8,608 nucleotides of DNA from an uncultured Collinsella sp. (GCA_937958315.1 CALFGH010000080.1:1-8608); one strand, 5' to 3'. Counted from the first letter of the stretch, positions 1 through 6,286 are shown. Notes: generated by a model from the sequence alone, not told the origin. Program-made: numbers and translations.

Positions 1-1175
1 GCTTTAAGCAGCAGGCACCCACCCAGCGCGCGCAGGCCCCTCAATCGCACGCGCATCACGCTCATGGCACGCATGGCGTGGCTCCGGCCGCGCCTTCGAG
101 CTATAACACGCATGCTCGGCGCGGCGCCCAAAAGAAAAGCTCGCCGGTGCCTATGATAATCGGCACTGTGGTTGCGGTGGTCGTTCTCGCTGTTATCGCC
201 TTCTTCGCCGTGCCGGCCGTCAAGGGCTTGTTGGGCGGGGAGGACGCAAGCGTCACCGCTGGCCAGCAGGTTACCGTTACGATTCCCGATGGCGCCTCGG
301 GCGACACGATTGCCTCGATTCTTTCCGAGAACCATATAGTCGAGAATCCCAAGGATTACTACGCGGCGGTCAAAAAGCTCAACGCGGACATGTCGCTTCA
401 ACCTGGCATGTACTCGTTCACGACGCTGATGGATGCGACCAAGGTCGTTCAGCAGCTTATTGAGGGACCCAATGCCGGCTCCGATGCGTTGACGGTCCCC
501 GAGGGCCTGACGGTCGACCAGGTTGCCGACCGTGTGGCCCAGGCGTACGGCAGCATCTCAAAAAATGACTTCCTCAACCAGGCGAAGGCCAGCAATTATG
601 TGAACGACTATCCGTTCCTTAAAGGCGCTGCGAATGATTCGCTCGAGGGCTTCCTGTTCCCCAAGACCTATTCGCTGGGCAAAAAACCGAGCGCCGATGC
701 CGTCATCCGCGCCATGCTCGATCAATTCAGCACCGAGTACAAGTCGCTCGATTTTGCCGGTTGCGAGGCCAAGATCAAAGAGCGCTACGGCGTGGGGATG
801 TCCGATTACGACATCATCAATCTCGCTTCCATCGTTGAGCGCGAGGGCCTCAACGCCGAGCAGCGTGCGCATGTCGCCTCGGTGTTCTACAACCGTCTTG
901 CCGGCAAGCTCGACGGTTTGCGCTACCTCAATAGCGATGCGACTATGATGTATGTTACCGGCGGCGAAGTTACCGCCGCTGACCTGCAGAGCGATAGTCC
1001 CTACAACACCTATAAGCATGAAGGGCTACCGCCCACGCCCATCTGCTCTCCGTCGTTCGAGGCACTCAAGGCAACCCTTGAGCCTACCGACTCCGATGAC
1101 CTGTATTTCTACATTACGCAGGATGAGGAGTATTTCTCTCAGACCTACGAAGAGCATCAACAGTCTTGGAATTAA
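1..1175 (+). CDS. mltG: Endolytic murein transglycosylase MltG (YceG family), 5' end cut by the window
   Basis: MltG is a membrane-anchored lytic transglycosylase that cleaves nascent peptidoglycan strands and limits their length. The frame is open to the left edge (first full codon at 3), so the true start lies outside. A GTG at 78 has no ribosome binding site and is probably an internal valine. Residues below are counted from that GTG. The upstream part and residues 1-25 form a Gln/His/Ala-rich then basic cytoplasmic tail. Residues 26-51 are one hydrophobic membrane segment. Residues 62-132 look like the LysM-like domain. The YceG domain follows with EGFLFPKTY (190-198), ASIVEREG (250-257, Glu254 the expected catalytic acid), the LNSDATMMY stretch (285-292) and SPYNTY...GLPPTPI (307-322). 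All the usual family motifs are present, so it should be active. It heads an operon: the next gene starts 2 bases after the TAA stop. MltG upstream of aro genes is a known actinobacterial arrangement. Confidence 0.93.
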   Translation, partial: FKQQAPTQRAQAPQSHAHHAHGTHGVAPAAPSSYNTHARRGAQKKSSPVPMIIGTVVAVVVLAVIAFFAVPAVKGLLGGEDASVTAGQQVTVTIPDGASGDTIASILSENHIVENPKDYYAAVKKLNADMSLQPGMYSFTTLMDATKVVQQLIEGPNAGSDALTVPEGLTVDQVADRVAQAYGSISKNDFLNQAKASNYVNDYPFLKGAANDSLEGFLFPKTYSLGKKPSADAVIRAMLDQFSTEYKSLDFAGCEAKIKERYGVGMSDYDIINLASIVEREGLNAEQRAHVASVFYNRLAGKLDGLRYLNSDATMMYVTGGEVTAADLQSDSPYNTYKHEGLPPTPICSPSFEALKATLEPTDSDDLYFYITQDEEYFSQTYEEHQQSWN

Positions 1176-1177
1176 AC

Positions 1178-1675
1178 ATGAGGATTTTCAGCCCCAAACG
1201 ATATGTTGCCTCGGTCGATCGCATCGACCTCGATACCCTTTGGGCCGACGGCAAGCGCGCCATTTTGCTCGACCGCGATAACACCCTGGTGCCGCGTGAT
1301 ACCGAGCAGGTTCCCGCTGCGGTCTCCGCTTGGCTCGAGGCCGCCCATGCCAAGGGCTTTAAGCTGTGCATGGTGTCCAACAACTGGCATCGCGACCAGG
1401 TCATGAGCTCCGCACGCGAGCTGGGTCTCGAGGCCATCAGCCATGCCATGAAGCCCGCGCCGTTTGCTCTCAAGGCCGGACTTAAGCGCCTGGGTGCCAC
1501 GGCCGATGAGGCCGTGCTGATCGGTGACCAGCTGTACACGGACGTGTGGAGCGGCAACTTTGCCGGCGTCGATACGATTTTGGTAAAGCCGCAGGCCACG
1601 CAGGACCTGTGGTATACGCAGATCTTCCGTATTTTTGAGCGCCGGGCCCTGCGCGACCTTCCCTGCGAGGAATAG
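1178..1675 (+). CDS. YqeG-family HAD-superfamily phosphatase
   Basis: This 165-residue protein is a single-domain HAD phosphatase of the YqeG type. Motif I is LLDRDNTLVPRD, with Asp32 the likely nucleophile and Asp34 the general acid. Motif II is MVSNNW (65-70). Lys92 in KPAPF is the motif III lysine. Motif IV is IGDQLYTDV (115-123), with Asp117 and Asp122 binding magnesium. There is no cap domain, signal peptide or membrane segment. YqeG relatives are related to the Gep4/PGP phosphatases that dephosphorylate phosphatidylglycerophosphate, so a role in phosphatidylglycerol synthesis is possible but inferred from family only. ATG 1178 is preferred. An in-frame TTG at 1166 would overlap mltG, and GGAA at 1168-1171 is suitably placed only for the ATG. 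It sits 2 bases after mltG and 8 bases before aroK, at a place where other actinobacteria often carry aroE and aroC. Confidence 0.88.
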   Translation: MRIFSPKRYVASVDRIDLDTLWADGKRAILLDRDNTLVPRDTEQVPAAVSAWLEAAHAKGFKLCMVSNNWHRDQVMSSARELGLEAISHAMKPAPFALKAGLKRLGATADEAVLIGDQLYTDVWSGNFAGVDTILVKPQATQDLWYTQIFRIFERRALRDLPCEE

Positions 1676-1683
1676 GTTTCGTC

Positions 1684-2217
1684 ATGTCCCAGCACACCAA
1701 GCACGGCTGCGACCATATCTTCTTTATCGGGTTTTTGGGTGCGGGCAAATCGACGCTAGCGCGCAACGTGGGCACCATGTTCAAGCGTCGGTTTATCGAT
1801 ACCGACCGCCTGGTCGTGCGTCGTTGCGGAAAATCGGTAACCGAGATTTTTGAGACTGAGGGCGAGGAGCGTTTTCGCGAGCTCGAGACTTCGGCGCTCC
1901 GTTCGCTCCAAAGCGAGCGCAGCCTGCTGGTTTCGTGCGGGGGCGGCATTGTCGAGACGCCGGTCAATATCGAGCTCATGCACCAGATGGGTACTTGCGT
2001 GTACCTCGAGGGTGACTTTGAGGACTCGATGCGCCAGATCCGCCGCTCCGACACGCGTCCTGATTTCCGCTCGCCTGAGCATGCGGCCCGCCTGTTTGAG
2101 CATCGACGTCCGCTGTATCGCCAAGCGGCCGATATTACCCTCGATATTCGCAATAAGTCCTTTGAGGACGTTTCCTATGTTTGTGCCGAGATGCTTTTGG
2201 AGCGTGGACTGCTATGA
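1684..2217 (+). CDS. aroK: Shikimate kinase
   Basis: AroK phosphorylates shikimate to shikimate 3-phosphate with ATP, the fifth step of chorismate synthesis, in the cytoplasm. The 177-residue protein has the expected size and motifs. The Walker A loop is GFLGAGKST (16-24). Asp39 and Asp41 in DTD correspond to the magnesium and shikimate contacts. Arg65 in ERFRELE and the CGGGIV loop (85-90) are shikimate-binding. The lid has Arg125-Pro126, and RRPLYR (141-146) supplies the distal substrate arginine. The lid looks a few residues shorter than in the Mycobacterium tuberculosis enzyme, but key residues are kept, so it is probably active. The start is ATG 1684, with GAGGAA at 1667-1672 as a rather distant ribosome binding site. 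Its TGA overlaps the next gene's ATG, so the two are likely translationally coupled. Confidence 0.93.
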   Translation: MSQHTKHGCDHIFFIGFLGAGKSTLARNVGTMFKRRFIDTDRLVVRRCGKSVTEIFETEGEERFRELETSALRSLQSERSLLVSCGGGIVETPVNIELMHQMGTCVYLEGDFEDSMRQIRRSDTRPDFRSPEHAARLFEHRRPLYRQAADITLDIRNKSFEDVSYVCAEMLLERGLL

Positions 2218-3323
2218 TTCGCCGTCAACTCATCAATTTCCAAAATCGCAGTGTCGATGTTCGCGTTGGGCTTGACGCGTTTAGTGAGCTGTCGCGTATG
2301 TTTGCCTCGGCCGTGGGTAAGCCCAAGCGTGCGATGGTTGTCTGGAACAGCGCTGTGTCCGACCGCTTTGGCGAGATCGTTCAGCACGCTCTGGTCGATG
2401 TCGGCTTTGCTGTGTCGGAGCTTTTGCTTGAGGTTTCGCCCGCCGGCGCGACCTTGGCTGACGCCGATGCCGTCTTTGGCGGTCTGTCGACCAATAGAAT
2501 TACCTGCGACGATCTGATTGTCGCCGTCGGTGACGCTTCGATGTGCTCTGTTGTCGCCTGGTGCGCCAATCAGTGGTGTGGACGCACGGAGTGCGCCCTG
2601 CTGCCGACGACCTTCGATGCTATGCTCTCGGTCGCCACGACGATGGAGCCGCTCGTTGCTTCGGGCGACCACGCGCTGCCCGCCATTGCGGTGCGCCCCG
2701 AGCCCGGTCTGGTCGTGTGCAATCTGGACCTTGTTCGCGAGGCCAGCGCCGAGGACCTTAAGCTTGGCTATGCGGTGCTCGTGGGCACCATGCTTTCCAG
2801 CAGTAAATCGCGCTGGAATCAGTTCTCCGAGATGGTCCCCGAGATTCTTTCTGGTGAGGAGGTCGCGCTCGTCAATGCCGTGCAGTGGTCCCAGACCGCG
2901 CGCAAAGACGTGCTCATGGCCACGAACCCCAGTGCTCGCCATGCGCTTGATTTTGGCAAGACGGGGGAGCGCACCCTTCGCGCCTGCTTGGGCGATGTCG
3001 CGGCTCGCGTCCCCGCATATCAGCTCCTTTCCGAGGGCATGCGATTTGAGGCTCGCCTAGCACATGATGCCTGCGACTTCGATATCGACTATGTGTTTGA
3101 GGTCGATGACTGCCTGGAGGACTTTGGCATCGAGGAGCTTGCCTTCGACCTGGAGCCCACCGCCTTTATTTCGGAGTTCCGCAGGCAGCAGTTCGCACGC
3201 TCCAATCGCACGATGCTGCCGCTGCCCGCGGCACTCGGCGCCATTCGTCTTAACGCCGTGGACGACGATGTGCTCGAGCGTCATGCACAGGCTTATTTGG
3301 CTTCTCGCAAGGAACTTCTCTAA
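2214..3323 (+). CDS. AroB-family protein (3-dehydroquinate synthase-like) lacking catalytic residues; probable pseudoenzyme
   Basis: This 369-residue protein has the length and position of 3-dehydroquinate synthase (AroB), directly after aroK. It aligns by eye with AroB through the middle: DLIVAVGDAS (100-109), LLPTTFDAML (129-138), LVVCNLDLV (166-174) and ALDFGKT (244-250). The catalytic signature is gone. The NAD-binding GGGVVGD is reduced to VGDAS. The DSSVGGKT loop is replaced by SVATTMEP (139-146). The zinc-ligand glutamate of GLAEVIK aligns with Val188 in GYAVLVG. Both histidines of the GHTFGHA zinc motif become Lys249 and Arg253. The HGEAV histidine is also missing near LLSEGMRFEA (271-280). 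The frame is open and intact, with codon use like its neighbours, so it appears to be maintained. Its function is unknown; AroB catalysis looks impossible. ATG 2214 overlaps the aroK stop as ATGA, with GGAG at 2199-2202. An in-frame TTG at 2181 lies deep inside aroK and is disfavoured. Confidence 0.75.
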   Translation: MIRRQLINFQNRSVDVRVGLDAFSELSRMFASAVGKPKRAMVVWNSAVSDRFGEIVQHALVDVGFAVSELLLEVSPAGATLADADAVFGGLSTNRITCDDLIVAVGDASMCSVVAWCANQWCGRTECALLPTTFDAMLSVATTMEPLVASGDHALPAIAVRPEPGLVVCNLDLVREASAEDLKLGYAVLVGTMLSSSKSRWNQFSEMVPEILSGEEVALVNAVQWSQTARKDVLMATNPSARHALDFGKTGERTLRACLGDVAARVPAYQLLSEGMRFEARLAHDACDFDIDYVFEVDDCLEDFGIEELAFDLEPTAFISEFRRQQFARSNRTMLPLPAALGAIRLNAVDDDVLERHAQAYLASRKELL

Positions 3324-3328
3324 CTTTA

Positions 3329-3357
3329 TTGACATCCATCGTCTTTCGTATCATTTT
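3329..3357 (+). promoter_or_regulatory. Possible sigma-70 type promoter upstream of the hairpin and pepP
   Basis: An exact TTGACA lies at 3329-3334, five bases after the AroB-like stop codon. The best -10 candidates are TATCAT at 3349-3354 (spacer 14, short) or the weaker CATTTT at 3352-3357 (spacer 17). Transcription would begin near 3360, exactly at the foot of the large hairpin. The peptidase gene has no better promoter between hairpin and start codon, because only 24 bases remain there. The sub-optimal -10 spacing keeps confidence low. Confidence 0.4.
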
Positions 3358-3359
3358 GA

Positions 3360-3430
3360 GGGACGGGTTTTCAATCGGTTGCGAATCGCTTGTGATTCCG
3401 CTAATCGTTTGAAGCCCGTCCCGCTTTTTT
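3360..3430 (+). terminator. Long rod-like hairpin plus U tract (terminator, attenuator or small RNA)
   Basis: GGGACGGG at 3360-3367 pairs perfectly with CCCGTCCC at 3415-3422. Inside it TTCAA (3370-3374) pairs with TTGAA (3409-3413). CGGTT (3376-3380) pairs with AATCG (3403-3407) through one G-U. GCGAATC (3381-3387) pairs with GATTCCGC (3394-3401) through one bulge. The loop is GCTTGT (3388-3393). This gives about 25 base pairs, followed by GC and six T at 3425-3430. It is oriented only for + strand transcripts. The simplest reading is the terminator of the mltG-aroB operon. The unusual stem length and the promoter just upstream leave an attenuated leader or a roughly 70-base RNA open. Confidence 0.7.
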
Positions 3431-3454
3431 GAGGACAACAAGAAAGGAATCTGC

Positions 3455-4585
3455 ATGTCTGAGTTTGCTGCCGGTCCTGCCGGTCGTATCGAGCGTGTCC
3501 GTGCCCTGATGGCCGAGCGCGGCTACGACGCCATCGTCGTGCGCGACGAGGCCAACCTCCGTTGGCTCACGGGCGTGAAGGGCGTCTTCGACTACACCTT
3601 CGAGTTCCCGCACGCCGCGTTTATTACGGCCGATCAGTGCCTGTTCCACACCGACTCGCGCTATCTCAACAGCTTTGAGGAGAACACGCCCGCCGGCAGC
3701 CCCTGGGTCTACGACATGGATGAGGGCACCATTCCCGGCTGGGTCGCTGGCAAGATCGCGGCCAACAAGTGCCGCGTCTGCGCCGTCGAGGATGACATGC
3801 AGATTAACTTCTACCAGGGTATTCAGCGTGGTCTGGAGGACCGCTCCGTCTCCTGCATGCTGCCGCTGATGCATGACGACATCCGCAAGATGCGCGCCAT
3901 CAAGGATGCCGAGGAGATCGAGCTCATGCGCCACGCGCAGTCGATCACCGATGCCGCCTTCCAGCATATGCTCGGCTTTATTAAGCCCGGTATGACCGAG
4001 AAGCAGGTCCGCAACGAGCTCGAGAACTTTATGTTCGCCAACGGTGCCGACAGTCTGGCCTTTGGCTCCATCGTCGCGAGCGGTCCCAACACCGCCAACC
4101 CGCATGCCGTCCCGAGCGACCGCGTGATCGAGAAGGGTGACTTTGTCCTGATGGATTACGGCGCGGGCTACTGTGACTACCGCTCCGACATGACGCGTAC
4201 CGTCGTGATGGGCGAGCCCACCCAGGAGCAGCTCGACCTGTACGCGCTCGTGCGCCGCACCCACGAGGAGTGCGTCGCCGCTATCCATCCTGGCGTTGAG
4301 GGCAACGACATCTTCAAGCTTTCCAAGAAGATCATCGGCGATGCCGGCTATGGCGATTACTACAACCATGGTTTGGGCCACGGCGTGGGCATCGACATCC
4401 ATGAGCTGCCCAACTTCAACCGCAGCAAGAACATCATCGAGGTCGGCTCGGTTATCACCATGGAGCCCGGCGTGTACCTGCCCGGTGTGGGCGGCGTCCG
4501 CCTGGAGGACTACGGCGTCGTCACCGAGAACGGCTATGAGCCCTTCACCAAGACCCCGCACGACCTGCACGTCATCGACTGCTAA
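3455..4585 (+). CDS. M24 family Xaa-Pro peptidase (aminopeptidase P / prolidase)
   Basis: This is a cytoplasmic dinuclear metallopeptidase that cleaves bonds next to proline. At 376 residues it has the usual two-domain layout: a creatinase-like N-terminal domain (about 10-140) and a pita-bread catalytic domain (about 150-370). All five metal ligands are visible: Asp234 in LMDYGA, Asp245 in SDMTRT, His309 in HGLGHGVG, Glu337 in TMEPGVY and Glu351 in VRLEDYG. His217 in ANPHAVPS is the usual substrate-side histidine. Whether it prefers dipeptides (PepQ) or longer peptides (PepP) cannot be decided from sequence. The position before efp matches actinobacterial pepQ. ATG 3455 has a clear ribosome binding site, AAGAAAGGA at 3440-3448. 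Codon use is strongly biased to C/G-ending codons, more than in the preceding genes, suggesting higher expression. It is flanked by terminators on both sides and is probably its own transcription unit. Confidence 0.92.
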   Translation: MSEFAAGPAGRIERVRALMAERGYDAIVVRDEANLRWLTGVKGVFDYTFEFPHAAFITADQCLFHTDSRYLNSFEENTPAGSPWVYDMDEGTIPGWVAGKIAANKCRVCAVEDDMQINFYQGIQRGLEDRSVSCMLPLMHDDIRKMRAIKDAEEIELMRHAQSITDAAFQHMLGFIKPGMTEKQVRNELENFMFANGADSLAFGSIVASGPNTANPHAVPSDRVIEKGDFVLMDYGAGYCDYRSDMTRTVVMGEPTQEQLDLYALVRRTHEECVAAIHPGVEGNDIFKLSKKIIGDAGYGDYYNHGLGHGVGIDIHELPNFNRSKNIIEVGSVITMEPGVYLPGVGGVRLEDYGVVTENGYEPFTKTPHDLHVIDC

Positions 4586-4608
4586 GCCATCCAGTTGGGT
4601 TTTTGGAG

Positions 4609-4651
4609 GCGGGGCGTCCGGATTGATTCGGGCGCCCCGCGTTCTCTTTTT
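4609..4651 (+). terminator. Intrinsic terminator after the peptidase gene
   Basis: GCGGGGCG (4609-4616), T, CCG (4618-4620) pairs with CGG (4629-4631), G, CGCCCCGC (4633-4640). This forms a 12 base pair stem with one U-G pair and the loop GATTGATT. A T-rich tract ending in five T (4647-4651) follows. It begins 23 bases after the peptidase stop codon and is a textbook Rho-independent terminator separating that gene from efp. Confidence 0.9.
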
Positions 4652-4659
4652 ATGCGCTC

Positions 4660-4688
4660 GCTGCAGCCGCCGTCTGCAAGTGTATAAT
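4660..4688 (+). promoter_or_regulatory. Promoter of the efp-recN transcription unit
   Basis: A perfect TATAAT lies at 4683-4688, downstream of the terminator and 57 bases before the efp start codon. No good -35 is visible at the expected distance: 4660-4666 reads GCTGCAG, a poor match to TTGACA. The A/T-rich -10 stands out in this GC-rich sequence. Transcription would start near 4695, giving a leader of about 50 bases. No later promoter or terminator is evident before the window end, so it may drive all seven downstream genes. Confidence 0.65.
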
Positions 4689-4707
4689 TTCGCTCGTATG
4701 TAATTTG

Positions 4708-4721
4708 GACGCTTGTGCGTC
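4708..4721 (+). other. Small hairpin in the efp leader
   Basis: GACGC (4708-4712), loop TTGT, GCGTC (4717-4721) forms a five base pair stem in the predicted efp 5' leader. It ends 11 bases before the ribosome binding site AAGAAAGG (4733-4740). No U tract follows, so it is not a terminator. It might stabilise the mRNA end or keep the ribosome site open. Such short stems also arise by chance. Confidence 0.35.
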
Positions 4722-4745
4722 TCGCCAATAACAAGAAAGGTTGCT

Positions 4746-5309
4746 ATGCCTACTATCTCTACCGCCGACTTCAAGAACGGCCTCGGTCTCCGCATTAAGG
4801 ACAAGGTCTACACCATCGTCGAGTTCCAGCACGTCAAGCCTGGCAAGGGCGGCGCTTTCGTGCGCTACAAGACCCGCGACATCAAGAGCGGCCGCGTCGT
4901 CGAGAACACCTGCAACGCCGGCACCAAGTTCGAGAGCGTCATGCTCACCACCCGTGAGTTCCAGTACCTCTACAACGACGGCGCTGACTACATCTTCATG
5001 GACAACGAGTCTTACGAGCAGGTTCCCGTTCCCGAGGACATGGTGGGCGAGAACGCCAAGTGGCTGCGCGAGAACGACACCTGCCAGCTGCTCTTCGCCG
5101 ACGACGAGCTCATGGGCGTGACTCCGCCGATGTTCATCGAGACCACCATCGTCCAGACCGACCCGGGCTTTAAGGGCGACACCGTCCAGGGTTCCACCAA
5201 GCCGGCCACCATCGACACCGGCGCCGTCATCCAGGTTCCCATGTACCTCAACGAGGGCGAGGTCATCAAGGTTGACACCCGCGACGGCAAGTTCGTCTCC
5301 CGCGTCTAG
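4746..5309 (+). CDS. efp: Translation elongation factor P
   Basis: EF-P binds between the P and E sites of the ribosome and stimulates peptide bond formation at polyproline stretches. The 187-residue protein has the full three-domain length. Domain I carries the loop KPGKGGAF (31-38), whose tip Lys34 is the position that is post-translationally modified in several bacteria. No epmA/epmB or other modification gene is in the window. The C-terminal OB domain ends with the family pattern VPMYLNEGEVIKVDTRDG (about 167-184) and FVSRV. ATG 4746 is five bases after AAGAAAGG (4733-4740). An in-frame TTG at 4713 would add 11 residues that do not belong to the family. Codon use is extremely biased (lysine almost always AAG, asparagine AAC), as expected for an abundant translation factor. 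It is the first gene after the TATAAT promoter. An M24 proline peptidase lies immediately upstream, an association common in bacteria. Confidence 0.96.
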   Translation: MPTISTADFKNGLGLRIKDKVYTIVEFQHVKPGKGGAFVRYKTRDIKSGRVVENTCNAGTKFESVMLTTREFQYLYNDGADYIFMDNESYEQVPVPEDMVGENAKWLRENDTCQLLFADDELMGVTPPMFIETTIVQTDPGFKGDTVQGSTKPATIDTGAVIQVPMYLNEGEVIKVDTRDGKFVSRV

Positions 5310-5333
5310 CAACCAACTCTTCTAGGAGGACTC

Positions 5334-5696
5334 ATGCCCCAGGAAATCAAGATTGACGGCATCGGCATTTCGCCCGATGTTCTGACCGCCATCGTCTCGC
5401 GCGCCGTCACGGATGTCGAGGGCATCGCCTCCGTGGGCGTCAAGGACCTTGCCACCAACCTTGTCTCTATGATGCTTTCGTCCAAGGCCCCGGCTTCCGA
5501 GCCGGCGGTCGAGGCCGAGGTCATCGGCGACAAGCTCGCACTTACCGTGCGCGTCGTGGTGTTCTTTGGCTATCCGTTCAAGAAACTCGCCGAGGCCGTT
5601 CGCGCCGCCGTGGTCGCCGCCATCGATGCCCAGGTGGGCGTCGAGGTCGAGCGCGTTGACGTTTGCATCGACGGCCTCGTTTTCCCCAAGGAGTAA
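5334..5696 (+). CDS. Asp23/Gls24 family protein (YqhY-like)
   Basis: This 120-residue protein belongs to the Asp23/Gls24 family (DUF322). The N-terminus has the family pattern IGISPDVLTAIVSRAVTDVEG (about 10-30). The C-terminal half shows VVFFGYPFKKLAEAVRAAV and VERVDVCIDGLVF. There is no signal peptide or membrane segment, so it is cytoplasmic. In Bacillus subtilis the paralogue yqhY sits next to accBC and nusB and has been linked to control of fatty acid synthesis. The same efp/nusB neighbourhood here supports a YqhY-like assignment, but accBC is absent from this window and the role remains inferred. Start ATG 5334 has the strongest ribosome binding site in the window, AGGAGG at 5324-5329. 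It lies 24 bases after efp and ends three bases before nusB. Confidence 0.88.
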   Translation: MPQEIKIDGIGISPDVLTAIVSRAVTDVEGIASVGVKDLATNLVSMMLSSKAPASEPAVEAEVIGDKLALTVRVVVFFGYPFKKLAEAVRAAVVAAIDAQVGVEVERVDVCIDGLVFPKE

Positions 5697-5702
5697 CCTT
5701 TG
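5688..5702 (+). promoter_or_regulatory. Ribosome binding site fixing the TTG start of nusB
   Basis: AAGGAG at 5688-5693 overlaps the end of the asp23-family gene and lies six bases before TTG 5700. It gives nusB the N-terminus MSLKVYRGRTLARSQAL, so the Arg-rich family start is complete. No ATG or GTG nearby offers a better choice. Confidence 0.8.
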
Positions 5703-6284
5703 AGCCTTAAGGTTTATCGCGGGCGTACGCTTGCCCGCAGTCAGGCGCTGCAGCTGCTGTTCCAGGCCGAGGCCACGGACAGCCCGCTCGAGCGCGTCCT
5801 CGAGGGCGATTTCCTGATCTCGAAGGGTCCCCTCGACCCCTATGCGCTGGAGCTGTGCCGCGGTGCCTACGAGCACATCGACCGTATCGACTGCGCCTTG
5901 CGCTCCATCGCCAAGAACTGGGATCTTATGCGCATGCCCGGTGCCGACCGCAATCTGCTGCGCATCGCCGTCTATGAGATGCGCTTCCTCACCGACGAGG
6001 AGGTTTCGGACGCCATCGTAATCAACGAGGCCGTCGAGCTTGCCAAGGCCTATGGCACCGACCAGTCTGCGTCGTTTGTCAATGGCGTGCTGGGCAAGAT
6101 CGCTCGTAGCGAGGAGCTGCCGGGCGAGGACCTGTATCAGGAGCTGCTGGCCGAGGACCGTGCCCGCGAGGAGGCCCAGGCCGCCGAGGCTGCCGCCAAG
6201 GTTGCAGCCGCTCAGGCTGCGGCCGGCGTTCTTGATGAGGACGCCGAGGTCGCCGAGGCCGAGACCGGTACCGTCGAGGAGTAG
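5700..6284 (+). CDS. nusB: Transcription antitermination factor NusB with acidic C-terminal tail
   Basis: NusB binds boxA RNA with NusE (ribosomal protein S10) to prevent premature termination, mainly in rRNA operons. The all-helical NusB fold covers residues 8-140. Signatures are RTLARSQALQLLFQAE (9-24), the Trp74...Arg78 region followed by DRNLLRIAVYEMRF (83-96), VINEAVELAKAYG (107-119) and SASFVNGVLGKI (123-134). Most NusB proteins are about 130-160 residues. This one has 194, because residues 150-194 form an Ala/Glu-rich, low-complexity, acidic extension likely to be helical or disordered. The start is TTG at 5700, fixed by AAGGAG at 5688-5693 six bases upstream. An unusual start codon in a coupled operon may moderate its level. 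The stop codon is two bases before xseB. Confidence 0.95.
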   Translation: MSLKVYRGRTLARSQALQLLFQAEATDSPLERVLEGDFLISKGPLDPYALELCRGAYEHIDRIDCALRSIAKNWDLMRMPGADRNLLRIAVYEMRFLTDEEVSDAIVINEAVELAKAYGTDQSASFVNGVLGKIARSEELPGEDLYQELLAEDRAREEAQAAEAAAKVAAAQAAAGVLDEDAEVAEAETGTVEE

Positions 6285-6286
6285 CC

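Noticed and set aside
78..80. GTG as the mltG start codon
   Set aside because: No ribosome binding site precedes it, and the same frame stays open upstream to the window edge, so the gene most likely begins outside.
1166..1168. TTG start for the YqeG-like gene
   Set aside because: It would overlap mltG and adds four residues. ATG 1178 with GGAA upstream fits better.
2181..2183. TTG start for the AroB-like gene
   Set aside because: It lies inside aroK. The ATGA overlap at 2214 is the usual coupled start and gives the family N-terminus.
4713..4715. TTG start for efp
   Set aside because: It falls in the loop of the leader hairpin and lacks a ribosome binding site. ATG 4746 gives the standard EF-P N-terminus.
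3401..4804. A 467-codon open frame on the - strand across the peptidase gene
   Set aside because: It is antisense to a clear M24 peptidase with all metal ligands. Its predicted protein is Val/Ala/Asp/His-rich, as expected from reading GC-biased codons backwards, and the frame runs through two hairpins.
4650..5312. A 220-codon open frame on the - strand over efp
   Set aside because: It is a shadow of the strongly codon-biased efp gene; no motif was seen.
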